From Clostridia bacterium (GTDB taxonomy: Bacteria; Bacillota; Clostridia; Peptostreptococcales; Anaerovoracaceae): a stretch of 15,791 nt of DNA. The stretch lies in NCBI GenBank assembly GCA_900766045.1, contig CAAFTW010000040.1:1-15791 (forward strand), in the 5' to 3' direction. Position 1 is the stretch's first letter. Each line of letters starts with the position of its first letter. The notes under the pieces were generated by a model. That model was not told where the DNA came from. It did not search any database and saw only the letters and a program-made list of their open reading frames with translations. This document shows positions 8,701 to 13,643 of the stretch, in pieces. The position numbers were made by a program, and so were the translations under genes.

Positions 8701-9403
8701 GTTCCTTCAGGGCGCTCTCTGTGTCCGTCGTTGTGTCTTTCTCGAACGTCTTCATCAGACGCTCATCCGCGCCGAAAATGCTGAGAATCTCTTCATTGCT
8801 GCTGATTCCAAGTGCACGGAGCAGAATGGTCAGCGGCTGCTTTCTGGTACGGTCAACACGAACGTAGATGATTCCGTTGGAATCGGTATCGTACTCGATC
8901 CAGGCACCTCTGTTCGGGATGATCTGGGAAGCATACAGTTTCTGGTTGGACTTATCCGTCTCAACACTGTAGTACGGTCCCGGGGAACGTACGAGCTGTG
9001 TAACGATAACACGCTCAGCGCCGTTGTAAATGAATGTTCCACGCTCTGTCATCAGAGGGAAATCACCCATGAACACTTCCTGTTCCTTAACTTCGCCCGT
9101 CTCCCTGTTTACGAGGCGGACCTTGACTTTCAGCGGAGCTGCATATGTCACATCTCTCTCTTTACATTCCTCCTGGTCATATTTCGGAGGATCGTTCAGA
9201 GAGTAATCAATGAAGTCCAGGCTGAGTTTGCCGGCATAGTCGCTGATTGGCGAAATGTCTTCAAAAACTTCCTGAAGTCCTTCCTTGAGGAACCATTCGT
9301 AGGACTTTGTCTGAATGTCCACCAGGTTCGGCATAGGCAAGACTTCTTTGATTTTTCCGAATGACATACGTGTTTTTCTACCAACTTTAATTGGCTTTGG
9401 CAT
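5708..9403 (-). CDS. rpoB: DNA-directed RNA polymerase subunit beta
   Basis: RpoB is the second core polymerase subunit. I place the start at the ATG at 9403-9401 (product MPKPIKVGRK..., 1231 residues). AAGGAG ends 8-9 nt upstream of it, whereas the in-frame GTG at 9412 would overlap that ribosome binding site. The rifampicin-binding cluster at about 488-519 reads GSSQLSQFMDQNNPLSE then THRRRLSALGPGG. It carries the common sensitive residues D497, H507 and S512 (E. coli D516, H526, S531), followed by the conserved HYGRMCPIETPEGPNIGLI block. The C-terminal clamp segment (GEMEVWALEAYGAAYTLQE) is intact. About 40 acidic residues (rich in E, D and A) follow the conserved end. The gene has its own promoter and leads directly into rpoC. 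No intein or frameshift is seen. Confidence 0.98.
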   Translation of the reverse strand: MPKPIKVGRKTRMSFGKIKEVLPMPNLVDIQTKSYEWFLKEGLQEVFEDISPISDYAGKLSLDFIDYSLNDPPKYDQEECKERDVTYAAPLKVKVRLVNRETGEVKEQEVFMGDFPLMTERGTFIYNGAERVIVTQLVRSPGPYYSVETDKSNQKLYASQIIPNRGAWIEYDTDSNGIIYVRVDRTRKQPLTILLRALGISSNEEILSIFGADERLMKTFEKDTTTDTESALKELYKKLRPGEPPTVESARSLLHSLFYDSKRYDLSHVGRYKYNKKLGIHDRLENAVAAQDVIDPNTGEILVSNGETISREMAMTIEDAGVDFVMVVGKTDDTIRTKVIGNRFVDINKYLEGRDIDLTDLKMQDKVYYPVLKEILKEDLDDQELKNRIRERKDELSPKHIILADVIASVSYILNLNYGIGSTDDIDHLGNRRLRTVGELLQNQFRIGLARMERVVRERMSIQDIDVTTPQALINIRPVTAAIKEFFGSSQLSQFMDQNNPLSELTHRRRLSALGPGGLSRERAGLEVRDIHHSHYGRMCPIETPEGPNIGLIGSLTIYGVVNKYGFIETPYRIVDKEHGRVTDEVRYVTADEEERLIIANANEPLDDDGYFINDEVAGRGVGGEISLFKKTSVDMMDVSPKQVVSVASAMIPFLENDDANRALMGSNMQRQAVPLMVTEAPYIGTGMEYKAARDSGAVILAKHSGTVEFVDADNIVIARDDAKGQDEYTLLKFKRSNQGACINQRPIVSHGEHIEEGEVIADGPSTNMGEISLGKNLLVGFMTWEGYNYEDAVILNEKLIMNDVLTSIHIVEYESEARDTKLGPEEITRDIPNVGDDALKDLDEEGIIRVGAEVDSTDILVGKVTPKGENDLSAEERLLRAIFGEKAREVRDTSLRVPHGEHGIVVQVRVFTRANGDELPPGVTKLVRVYIASKRKIQVGDKMSGRHGNKGVVSRILPEEDMPFLEDGTPLQIMLNPLGVPSRMNVGQVLEVHLGLAAKKQGWYVATPVFDGAKESDIRELLVKSGYPENGKLRLRDGRTGEYFANPVTVGYMYMLKLHHMVDDKIHARSTGPYSLVTQQPLGGKAQFGGQRFGEMEVWALEAYGAAYTLQEILTVKSDDIVGRVKTYEAIVKGENIPEPGIPESFKVLIKELQSLALDVRVLDDNGEEIELKEQIDDDTPNGYESVIRMNSRESEDGLMKSGFSEENTDAGHAADTEAHADAEPSDDEQ

Positions 9404-9453
9404 TACTATCACTCCTTACAATCTATCTCTTAGTACTCGCATGGCAGTCTAAT

Positions 9454-9482
9454 ATTATACAATAGAAGCGTCAAAACTGCAA
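9454..9482 (-). promoter_or_regulatory. Sigma-A promoter of rpoBC
   Basis: TTGCAG (9482-9477) and a perfect TATAAT (9459-9454) are 17 bp apart on the minus strand. Transcription should start near 9447, about 45 nt before the rpoB ATG. Together with the terminator after rplL, this indicates that rpoBC is transcribed at least partly independently of rplJL. A second TTGAC element lies within the spacer but is only 9 bp from TATAAT, too close to be its -35 box. Confidence 0.75.
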
Positions 9483-9543
9483 TAGCCCGGCGTGAATTTC
9501 TTCCACATATTGTAAAATTTATATGGATAGATTTTTGTATGTA

Positions 9544-9647
9544 GCAGGCAGACACACCTTAAACGCCGCAGAGTTTCATGATTTTCGGTTTCCGCCGGCG
9601 TTTTTACCCCTTGCCGGGTGTGTTTTGTCTGCAGATGACCTGCCTGC
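9544..9647. other. Nested inverted-repeat structure in the rplL-rpoB spacer
   Basis: Three nested pairs of arms are visible: 9544-9550 with 9641-9647 (gcaggca/tgcctgc), 9552-9558 with 9617-9623 (acacacc/ggtgtgt), and 9561-9568 with 9596-9603 (aaacgccg/cggcgttt). A competing pair, 9548-9553 with 9627-9632, is also possible. The structure lies between the rplL terminator and the rpoB promoter and has no coding sequence I can support. It could be a structured RNA, a remnant of a small inverted-repeat element, or a by-product of composition; I recognise no family. Confidence 0.4.
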
Positions 9648-9675
9648 GGGGGAGCGGACAAAATCGACGCACAAG

Positions 9676-9714
9676 AAAAAAGAACTGTACCCGATCTCTG
9701 ATCCGATACAGTTC
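9676..9714 (-). terminator. Intrinsic terminator after rplL
   Basis: On the minus strand, 9714-9700 and 9696-9682 form a 15-position stem with one mismatch, one G-U pair and a 3-nt loop. It begins GAACTGTA, ends TACAGTTC and is followed by six U (9681-9676). It lies about 140 bp past the rplL stop and separates rplJL from rpoBC. Confidence 0.9.
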
Positions 9715-9767
9715 CTTATTTCAGACATGATACCGATACAGAAACTATTTAATTTCCGGGCAGCCAT

Positions 9768-9785
9768 ATTCTGCAGCTGCAGAAT
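9768..9785. repeat. 18-bp perfect palindrome
   Basis: The sequence attctgcagctgcagaat is exactly self-complementary. It lies in the rplL 3' region, 70 bp after the stop and before the terminator. It could form a hairpin in the transcript or be a binding site for a dimeric protein. Nothing nearby decides between these. Confidence 0.6.
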
Positions 9786-9855
9786 CCAGCCGGACGGGAA
9801 TCTGACGTATTCCGTATCGCTTTACTGCCGTCGCTGTTTTACAAAAGAGCCGCGA

Positions 9856-10218
9856 TTACTTGAACTCTACTGTAGCGCCGACTTCCTCGAGCTTAGCCTT
9901 GATGTCGTCAGCCTCAGCCTTCTCAACGCCTTCCTTAACGTTGGACGGAGCTCCGTCTACCAGAGCCTTAGCGTCCTTCAGGCCGAGTCCTGTGATCTCA
10001 CGAACAGCCTTGATAACCTTAATCTTCTGGTCACCGATCTCCTTCAGAACTACTGTGAATTCTGTCTGCTCGTCAGCTCCACCCTCAGCACCTGCTGCTG
10101 CAACAGCAACCGGAGCAGCTGCGGATACACCAAACTCTTCTTCGCATGCTTTTACGAGCTCGTTCAGCTCGAGTACGGACATTCCCTTGATGGCTTCAAT
10201 GATCTGATCCTTATCCAT
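9856..10218 (-). CDS. rplL: 50S ribosomal protein L7/L12
   Basis: This is the stalk protein that recruits translation factors to the ribosome. The 120-residue product has the usual length and layout. The N-terminal dimerisation and L10-binding helices lie at 1-32, followed by an Ala/Gly-rich hinge at about 33-50. The globular C-terminal domain (53-120) carries the conserved factor-binding block KIKVIKAVREITGLGLKDAK (65-84). GAAAGGAA precedes the ATG by about 7 nt. It follows rplJ after 85 bp. That gap holds two small stems but no clear promoter, so both are probably made from one message under the L10 leader. It is usually present in several copies per L10, which fits translation from its own strong start. 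Confidence 0.98.
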   Translation of the reverse strand: MDKDQIIEAIKGMSVLELNELVKACEEEFGVSAAAPVAVAAAGAEGGADEQTEFTVVLKEIGDQKIKVIKAVREITGLGLKDAKALVDGAPSNVKEGVEKAEADDIKAKLEEVGATVEFK

Positions 10219-10303
10219 TTTCGTTTCCTTTCTGAATGATTACGCGGCACGGTTTATGCGGCCGCCTCTATAATGCTTAACTGATTTTCGATATTCAGTT
10301 GAA

Positions 10304-10837
10304 CTACTCTGCCGGTGCAGCCTCTGCAGCCGGAGCGTCTCCGCCCTCCTGCTTTGCGTCTGCAATCGCAGCCAGTGTTCTGACAAACTTTCCAACCGGG
10401 CTCTGAATGCTTCCCAGGAATTTTGCCAGGAGTTCTTCTCTGGAAGGAATGCTGGCAATCTGCTCGATACCTTCCTTATCGTAGAACTGACCCTCTACAA
10501 CACCGGACTTGAACTCCATCTTATTGAACTTCTTAATGGAAGCCTTCAGGATTCTTGCCGGAGCAGTAGCGTCAGTCTTACTGATCGCAATAGCACTTGG
10601 TCCCTTCAGAGAGTCAGCGAGAGGAGCAAACTCTGTTCCTTCAATAGCTCTCTTCATCAGCGTATTCTTATATACGCCGTATTCGATGTCAGCTTCGCGG
10701 AGATTTTTTCTCATCTCGTTTGCTTCAGCAACAGTCGTGCCCATGTAGTCGATGACTACAGCAGACTGAGCTCCATCAAGCTTTTCCTTGATTTCATCGA
10801 TGACCGCCTGTTTCTGCTTCTTTGCTTCTTCAGACAT
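10304..10837 (-). CDS. rplJ: 50S ribosomal protein L10
   Basis: L10 anchors the L7/L12 dimers to 23S rRNA at the stalk base and, as the L10-L12 complex, represses its own message. The 177-residue product has the rRNA-binding N-terminal domain (about 1-105, with VVIDYMGTTVAE and YGVYKNTLMKRA). It also has the C-terminal helix that holds L12 (about 135-165) and an Ala/Glu-rich tail (EGGDAPAAEAAPAE). The ATG at 10837 has AGAAAGGAG 5-6 nt upstream. The 233-bp gap before it contains the L10 leader and attenuator described separately. Confidence 0.98.
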   Translation of the reverse strand: MSEEAKKQKQAVIDEIKEKLDGAQSAVVIDYMGTTVAEANEMRKNLREADIEYGVYKNTLMKRAIEGTEFAPLADSLKGPSAIAISKTDATAPARILKASIKKFNKMEFKSGVVEGQFYDKEGIEQIASIPSREELLAKFLGSIQSPVGKFVRTLAAIADAKQEGGDAPAAEAAPAE

Positions 10838-10888
10838 CGCTTCTCCTTTCTGTAACCGAAACGAGTTCGATTCACGAATGTGGTACTC

Positions 10889-10916
10889 AATAAAACAGCC
10901 CCGCTGTGAGCGAGGC
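10889..10916 (-). terminator. Attenuator hairpin in the rplJ leader
   Basis: On the minus strand, 10916-10910 pairs with 10904-10898 (GCCTCGC/GCGGGGC, one G-U pair, 5-nt loop). A U-rich run follows (TGTTTTATT, 10897-10889). It lies 52 nt upstream of rplJ and overlaps the arm needed for the competing antiterminator, as expected of a transcription attenuator. Confidence 0.7.
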
Positions 10917-10984
10917 CAATACGTTTATATATCGTACCTCGGCGGGAAATTAAGCCTTAACGCAGGCACCCGCTGTCTCAGGTG
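10910..10984 (-). promoter_or_regulatory. L10 leader (autoregulatory binding element)
   Basis: The transcript contains the ACAGCGGGTG and CCCGCCGAGGT elements typical of Gram-positive L10 leaders. GCGGG (10973-10969) pairs with CCCGC (10946-10942) as the probable L10-L12 binding stem. CGAGG (10941-10937) can instead pair with CCTCG (10915-10911), extended by ACG/CGT, to form an antiterminator. That pairing destroys the downstream terminator hairpin. By analogy with B. subtilis rplJL, excess L10-L12 would stabilise the first stem and favour termination. The motif and the exclusive pairings are seen; the mechanism is inferred. No convincing promoter was found in the 11071-10985 stretch upstream. 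Confidence 0.75.
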
Positions 10985-11070
10985 ATTAAATTCAAAATTT
11001 ATGACTGCATGCATGATCCGCCGGATACTCTCCGCCTCACGATGCACACTGTTAAAACAGCCTTTCTCAG

Positions 11071-11766
11071 TTAGCCGAGAACTGCCGGATTAACCTTTAC
11101 TCCAGGACCCATCGTCGGTGTTACCGTAACACTTCTGAGGTACTGTCCCTTTGCAGAAGATGGTTTAGCCTTTACGATTGCTGCCATCAGAGCATCAAAG
11201 TTCTGCTGCAGCTTCTCCGGACCGAAGGACTTCTTTCCGATTACTGTGTGGATAATGTTCTGCTTATCCAGACGGTACTCAACTTTTCCGGCTTTAATCT
11301 CAGCCAGTGCCTTCTCCAGATCCATCGTAACTGTACCGGACTTCGGGTTCGGCATCAGACCCTTAGGTCCGAGCAGACGTCCGAGACGTCCTACAACGCC
11401 CATCATGTCAGGTGTTGCAACTACGACATCGAAGTCAAACCAGTTTTCCTGCTGAATCTTCTGTGCAAGCTCTTCCGCACCGACATAGTCAGCTCCGGCT
11501 TTCTCTGCTTCCTCAGCCTTAGGGCCTTTAGCAAAGACCAGAACCTTTACTTCCTTACCGGTTCCATTCGGAAGAACGATTGCGCCTCTGACCTGCTGGT
11601 CAGCGTGTCTTCCATCAACGCCCAGCTTGATGTGAGCTTCGATGGTCTCATCAAATTTTGCCTTACCTACTTCTGTGACAACCTTCATTGCCTCAGCCGG
11701 ATCGTAAAGCTTGGACTTGTCGAAGGACTCGACAGCGTCCCTGTAATTCTTTCCGTGTTTAGCCAT
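11071..11766 (-). CDS. rplA: 50S ribosomal protein L1
   Basis: L1 forms the mobile stalk at the ribosomal exit site and is a translational repressor of its own operon in many bacteria. The 231-residue product is full length. It carries the family signature VGRLGRLLGPKGLMPNPKSG (125-144) and the conserved C-terminal SVTVTPTMGPGVKVNP segment. The start ATG at 11766 follows GAGGAGG with a 5-nt spacing. The gene lies 57 bp after rplK, and that gap contains a candidate L1-binding stem. There is 233 bp before rplJ. Confidence 0.98.
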   Translation of the reverse strand: MAKHGKNYRDAVESFDKSKLYDPAEAMKVVTEVGKAKFDETIEAHIKLGVDGRHADQQVRGAIVLPNGTGKEVKVLVFAKGPKAEEAEKAGADYVGAEELAQKIQQENWFDFDVVVATPDMMGVVGRLGRLLGPKGLMPNPKSGTVTMDLEKALAEIKAGKVEYRLDKQNIIHTVIGKKSFGPEKLQQNFDALMAAIVKAKPSSAKGQYLRSVTVTPTMGPGVKVNPAVLG

Positions 11767-11776
11767 TTTTTCCTCC

Positions 11777-11819
11777 TCGTGGTTCAGACGAGCAGATGCT
11801 CAGCTCCACTCTCCCACAA
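11777..11819 (-). promoter_or_regulatory. Candidate L1-binding site between rplK and rplA
   Basis: The transcript has GTGGGAG (11817-11811) and TGAACCAC (11786-11779). The outer stem TTGTGG/CCACGA closes a loop with an inner GAGC-AUCU-GCUC hairpin. This resembles the L1 site on 23S rRNA helix 76, where GUGGGAG faces UGAAAUACCAC. The 3' arm touches the GAGGAGG of rplA, so bound L1 could limit initiation. The mimicry is my reading of the sequence, recalled from the rRNA motif, and has not been checked by alignment. Confidence 0.5.
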
Positions 11820-11823
11820 TGTG

Positions 11824-12249
11824 TTATTCTTCTACTGTGATTCCCATGCTGCGAGCAGTACCCTTGATCATGGATGTAGCAGACTCAAGGTTTGCTGCAT
11901 TCAGGTCCGGCATCTTGGTCTTAGCAATCTCCTGAACCTGCTCAAGAGTAACCGTAGCAACCTTCTTCTTATTCGGCTCACCAGATGCTGTGTCAATGCC
12001 AGCTGCCTTCTTCAGAAGTACTGCTGCCGGCGGAGTCTTGGTGACGAATGTGAAAGATCTGTCCGCATAAACGGTGATTACTACAGGAATAACCATTCCC
12101 GGCTGGTCCTGAGTCTTGGCATTGAACTGCTTGCAGAAGTCCATAATGTTGACTCCGTGCTGTCCTAATGCAGGTCCTACAGGAGGTGCTGGGTTCGCCT
12201 TTCCGGCTTCAATCTGGAGTTTAATATAACCCTCGATTTTCTTTGCCAT
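11824..12249 (-). CDS. rplK: 50S ribosomal protein L11
   Basis: L11 forms the GTPase-associated centre with 23S rRNA and L10-L12, and is needed for RelA-type stringent sensing. The 141-residue product has the N-terminal domain (1-70) with the conserved proline-rich NPAPPVGPALGQHGVNI block (19-35). The C-terminal RNA-binding domain (about 75-141) ends TARSMGITVEE. AAGGAGG lies about 9 nt before the ATG. The gap to nusG is only 18 bp, so the two genes share a transcript. Confidence 0.98.
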   Translation of the reverse strand: MAKKIEGYIKLQIEAGKANPAPPVGPALGQHGVNIMDFCKQFNAKTQDQPGMVIPVVITVYADRSFTFVTKTPPAAVLLKKAAGIDTASGEPNKKKVATVTLEQVQEIAKTKMPDLNAANLESATSMIKGTARSMGITVEE

Positions 12250-12267
12250 AAATCGTGTCCTCCTTCC

Positions 12268-12855
12268 CTACTGTATTTTTTCCACCTGATCGAACTCAAG
12301 CTCGACAGGGGTATCTCTACCGAACATTGAAATGCGTACCGTCATGACCTGCTTCTCCGGGCTGATGTCGAGAATTTCACCCATGAAACTCTCGAACGGT
12401 CCGTTGATTACACGTACCTGATCTCCGACTTCAACATCCAGATCGATATCTATCTTCTCGATTCCCATGCGCGCCACTTCTTCCGGCGTCAGAGGAATCG
12501 GTTCAGATCCATGTCCTACGAATCCGGTAACCCCCTGCGTATTACGCACAAGATACCAGGACTCATTGGTAACGACCATTTTTACAATGACATATCCAGG
12601 AAACATTTTTCTGGTTTTGACTTTTCTCTGGCCGTCCTTTACTTCAACAACGCTTTCTGTCGGTACTCGAACGTCCATAATCAGGTCCTGCAGGTTTCTG
12701 TTTTCGACCATTTTCAGGAGGCTGTCCTTCACCTTATTCTCATGTCCGGAATAAACATGAACAACATACCATTTTGCCTGTCCATCGCCGCGGACACCCT
12801 CACCCTCGAGCGGGGAGACGATGTTTCCTGTATTTTTCATCTCTGTGTCTGACAT
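12268..12855 (-). CDS. nusG: Transcription elongation/termination factor NusG
   Basis: NusG binds the polymerase clamp and modulates pausing, termination and coupling to the ribosome. The 195-residue product has the NGN domain from about 28 (KWYVVHVYSGHENKVKDSL) to 125, with the MFPGYVIVKM strand. The C-terminal KOW domain (143-175, VGDQVRVINGPFESFMGEI) follows. Residues 1-27 form an unusual N-terminal extension (Gly/Glu-rich, no recognisable fold) relative to the few residues before WYVVH in B. subtilis. The ATG at 12855 has AGAAGG 8 nt upstream. The next in-frame ATG (codon 6) lacks a ribosome binding site, so the extension appears genuine. It follows secE by 53 bp. Confidence 0.97.
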   Translation of the reverse strand: MSDTEMKNTGNIVSPLEGEGVRGDGQAKWYVVHVYSGHENKVKDSLLKMVENRNLQDLIMDVRVPTESVVEVKDGQRKVKTRKMFPGYVIVKMVVTNESWYLVRNTQGVTGFVGHGSEPIPLTPEEVARMGIEKIDIDLDVEVGDQVRVINGPFESFMGEILDISPEKQVMTVRISMFGRDTPVELEFDQVEKIQ

Positions 12856-12908
12856 CTGATGTACCTTCTTTTTTCTCTTTTACTGGGATGTGCAAGAAAC
12901 GCGATTGA

Positions 12909-13220
12909 TTAGCTGAGCGTTACACCAAGCGCTGCCTTAAGAGCAGTCAGCCAGCCTGTATCGATCAGCCAGAATCCCAGCGCGAAAAGCGCACACGTAG
13001 CAATTACAACTACTGTGTAGCTGCCGAGCTCCTTGCGTGTCGGCCAGATGACCTTGCCCATCTCACGTTTTACACCCTTCCAGTAATCACGACGGGAATG
13101 CGGATTCTTCTTGCGTGCGGCACGCTCGCGGGTTGCGCGGGCAGCAGCCTTATGACGCTCTTCCTTGATCTCCTCTTTCGTGATCTCTTTCGGTTTCTGA
13201 TTCTTTTTCTTATTCGACAT
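12909..13220 (-). CDS. secE: Preprotein translocase subunit SecE
   Basis: SecE is the small essential membrane subunit that clamps SecY in the general export channel. The 103-residue product has a long Lys/Arg/Glu-rich N-terminal segment (1-45). The conserved amphipathic KREMGKVIWPTRKEL helix (51-65) and one membrane span (about 68-86) follow. This is the short single-span form usual outside Gammaproteobacteria; the basic N-terminal part is longer than the approximately 60-residue B. subtilis protein. GAGG precedes the ATG, and the rpmG stop is only 15 bp upstream. The order rpmG-secE-nusG-rplK is the classic arrangement. Confidence 0.96.
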   Translation of the reverse strand: MSNKKKNQKPKEITKEEIKEERHKAAARATRERAARKKNPHSRRDYWKGVKREMGKVIWPTRKELGSYTVVVIATCALFALGFWLIDTGWLTALKAALGVTLS

Positions 13221-13235
13221 TTCTGTGCCTCTTAA

Positions 13236-13385
13236 TTACTTGGTCTCCTTATGAACTGTCTCTTTCTTGCAGAACGGGCAGTACTTCTTCAGCTCCATAC
13301 GATCAGGATTGTTCTTCTTATTCTTCATCGTGTTGTAGTTTCTCTGCTTGCACTCTGTGCATGCCAATGTTACCTTTACTCTCAT
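13236..13385 (-). CDS. rpmG: 50S ribosomal protein L33 (zinc-binding form)
   Basis: This short gene encodes 49 residues beginning MRVKVTLACTECKQRNYNT and ending in HKETK. Two CxxC pairs (C9-C12 and C36-C39) form the zinc ribbon of the C+ type of L33. Some bacteria replace this form with a cysteine-free paralogue under zinc limitation. The ATG at 13385-13383 has GGAGG 8 nt upstream. It is the first gene after the strong promoter at 13466-13494 and lies 15 bp before secE. Confidence 0.97.
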   Translation of the reverse strand: MRVKVTLACTECKQRNYNTMKNKKNNPDRMELKKYCPFCKKETVHKETK

Positions 13386-13415
13386 TACCTCGGCCTCCGT
13401 TTTTTAACTAAAATT

Positions 13416-13437
13416 CAGAGCCGGGTTTCCAGCTCTG
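13416..13437 (-). promoter_or_regulatory. Hairpin in the rpmG leader
   Basis: On the minus strand a 9-bp stem (13437-13429 with 13424-13416, one G-U pair) with a 4-nt loop follows the predicted start site by about 20 nt. It is followed by AATTTTAG, too weak a U-run for a confident terminator. It could stabilise the message or act as a weak attenuator ahead of rpmG. Confidence 0.4.
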
Positions 13438-13465
13438 CAATAATTTCTCATAAAGTCACTCATTA

Positions 13466-13494
13466 ACTATACAATGCAAGGTCGTCAATGTCAA
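13466..13494 (-). promoter_or_regulatory. Strong sigma-A promoter of the rpmG-secE-nusG-rplKA operon
   Basis: A perfect TTGACA (13494-13489) and TATAGT (13471-13466) are separated by 17 bp on the minus strand. Transcription should begin near 13459, giving a leader of about 74 nt before rpmG. It is the closest match to consensus in the window, as expected for a growth-related operon. Confidence 0.88.
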
Positions 13495-13528
13495 CCATTT
13501 TTTTACATCAAAAAGTAAATTATTTCCA

Positions 13529-13613
13529 GCGGATTTTACATTCTCCGCCTGTCCGCCGTCCTCTGCCCGGGTCAGGGAACCCCGGAGCAGCAGGGTCGGT
13601 ATCCCCTTGCTGC
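13529..13613 (-). other. GC-rich hairpins after the LCP gene
   Basis: Past the LCP stop the transcript can form three stems: 13613-13604 with 13595-13587 (9 bp, one bulge), 13585-13581 with 13571-13567 (CCGGG/CCCGG), and 13548-13544 with 13533-13529 (GCGGA/TCCGC). None is followed by a clean U-run. A classical intrinsic terminator for the LCP gene is therefore not shown, although these stems may protect or end the transcript. Confidence 0.4.
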
Positions 13614-13643
13614 AGCGGGTGCGGGTAGATTTTGCCGAAGGGA

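Noticed and set aside
9403..9412. GTG at 9412 as the rpoB start
   Set aside because: It overlaps the AAGGAG ribosome binding site. The ATG at 9403 has ideal spacing and gives the usual MPKP-type start.
9455..9661. A 68-codon minus-strand frame in the rplL-rpoB spacer
   Set aside because: It spans the rpoB promoter, has no convincing ribosome binding site and shows no recognisable protein features.
9523..10239. A 238-codon plus-strand frame covering the rplL-rpoB spacer and rplL
   Set aside because: Half of it is antisense to rplL, and the translation has no recognisable fold.
13386..13643. A tRNA gene near rpmG-secE, as found in many genomes
   Set aside because: No cloverleaf, T-loop GTTCGA or CCA-type end could be found. 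The rpmG-secE gap itself is only 15 bp.
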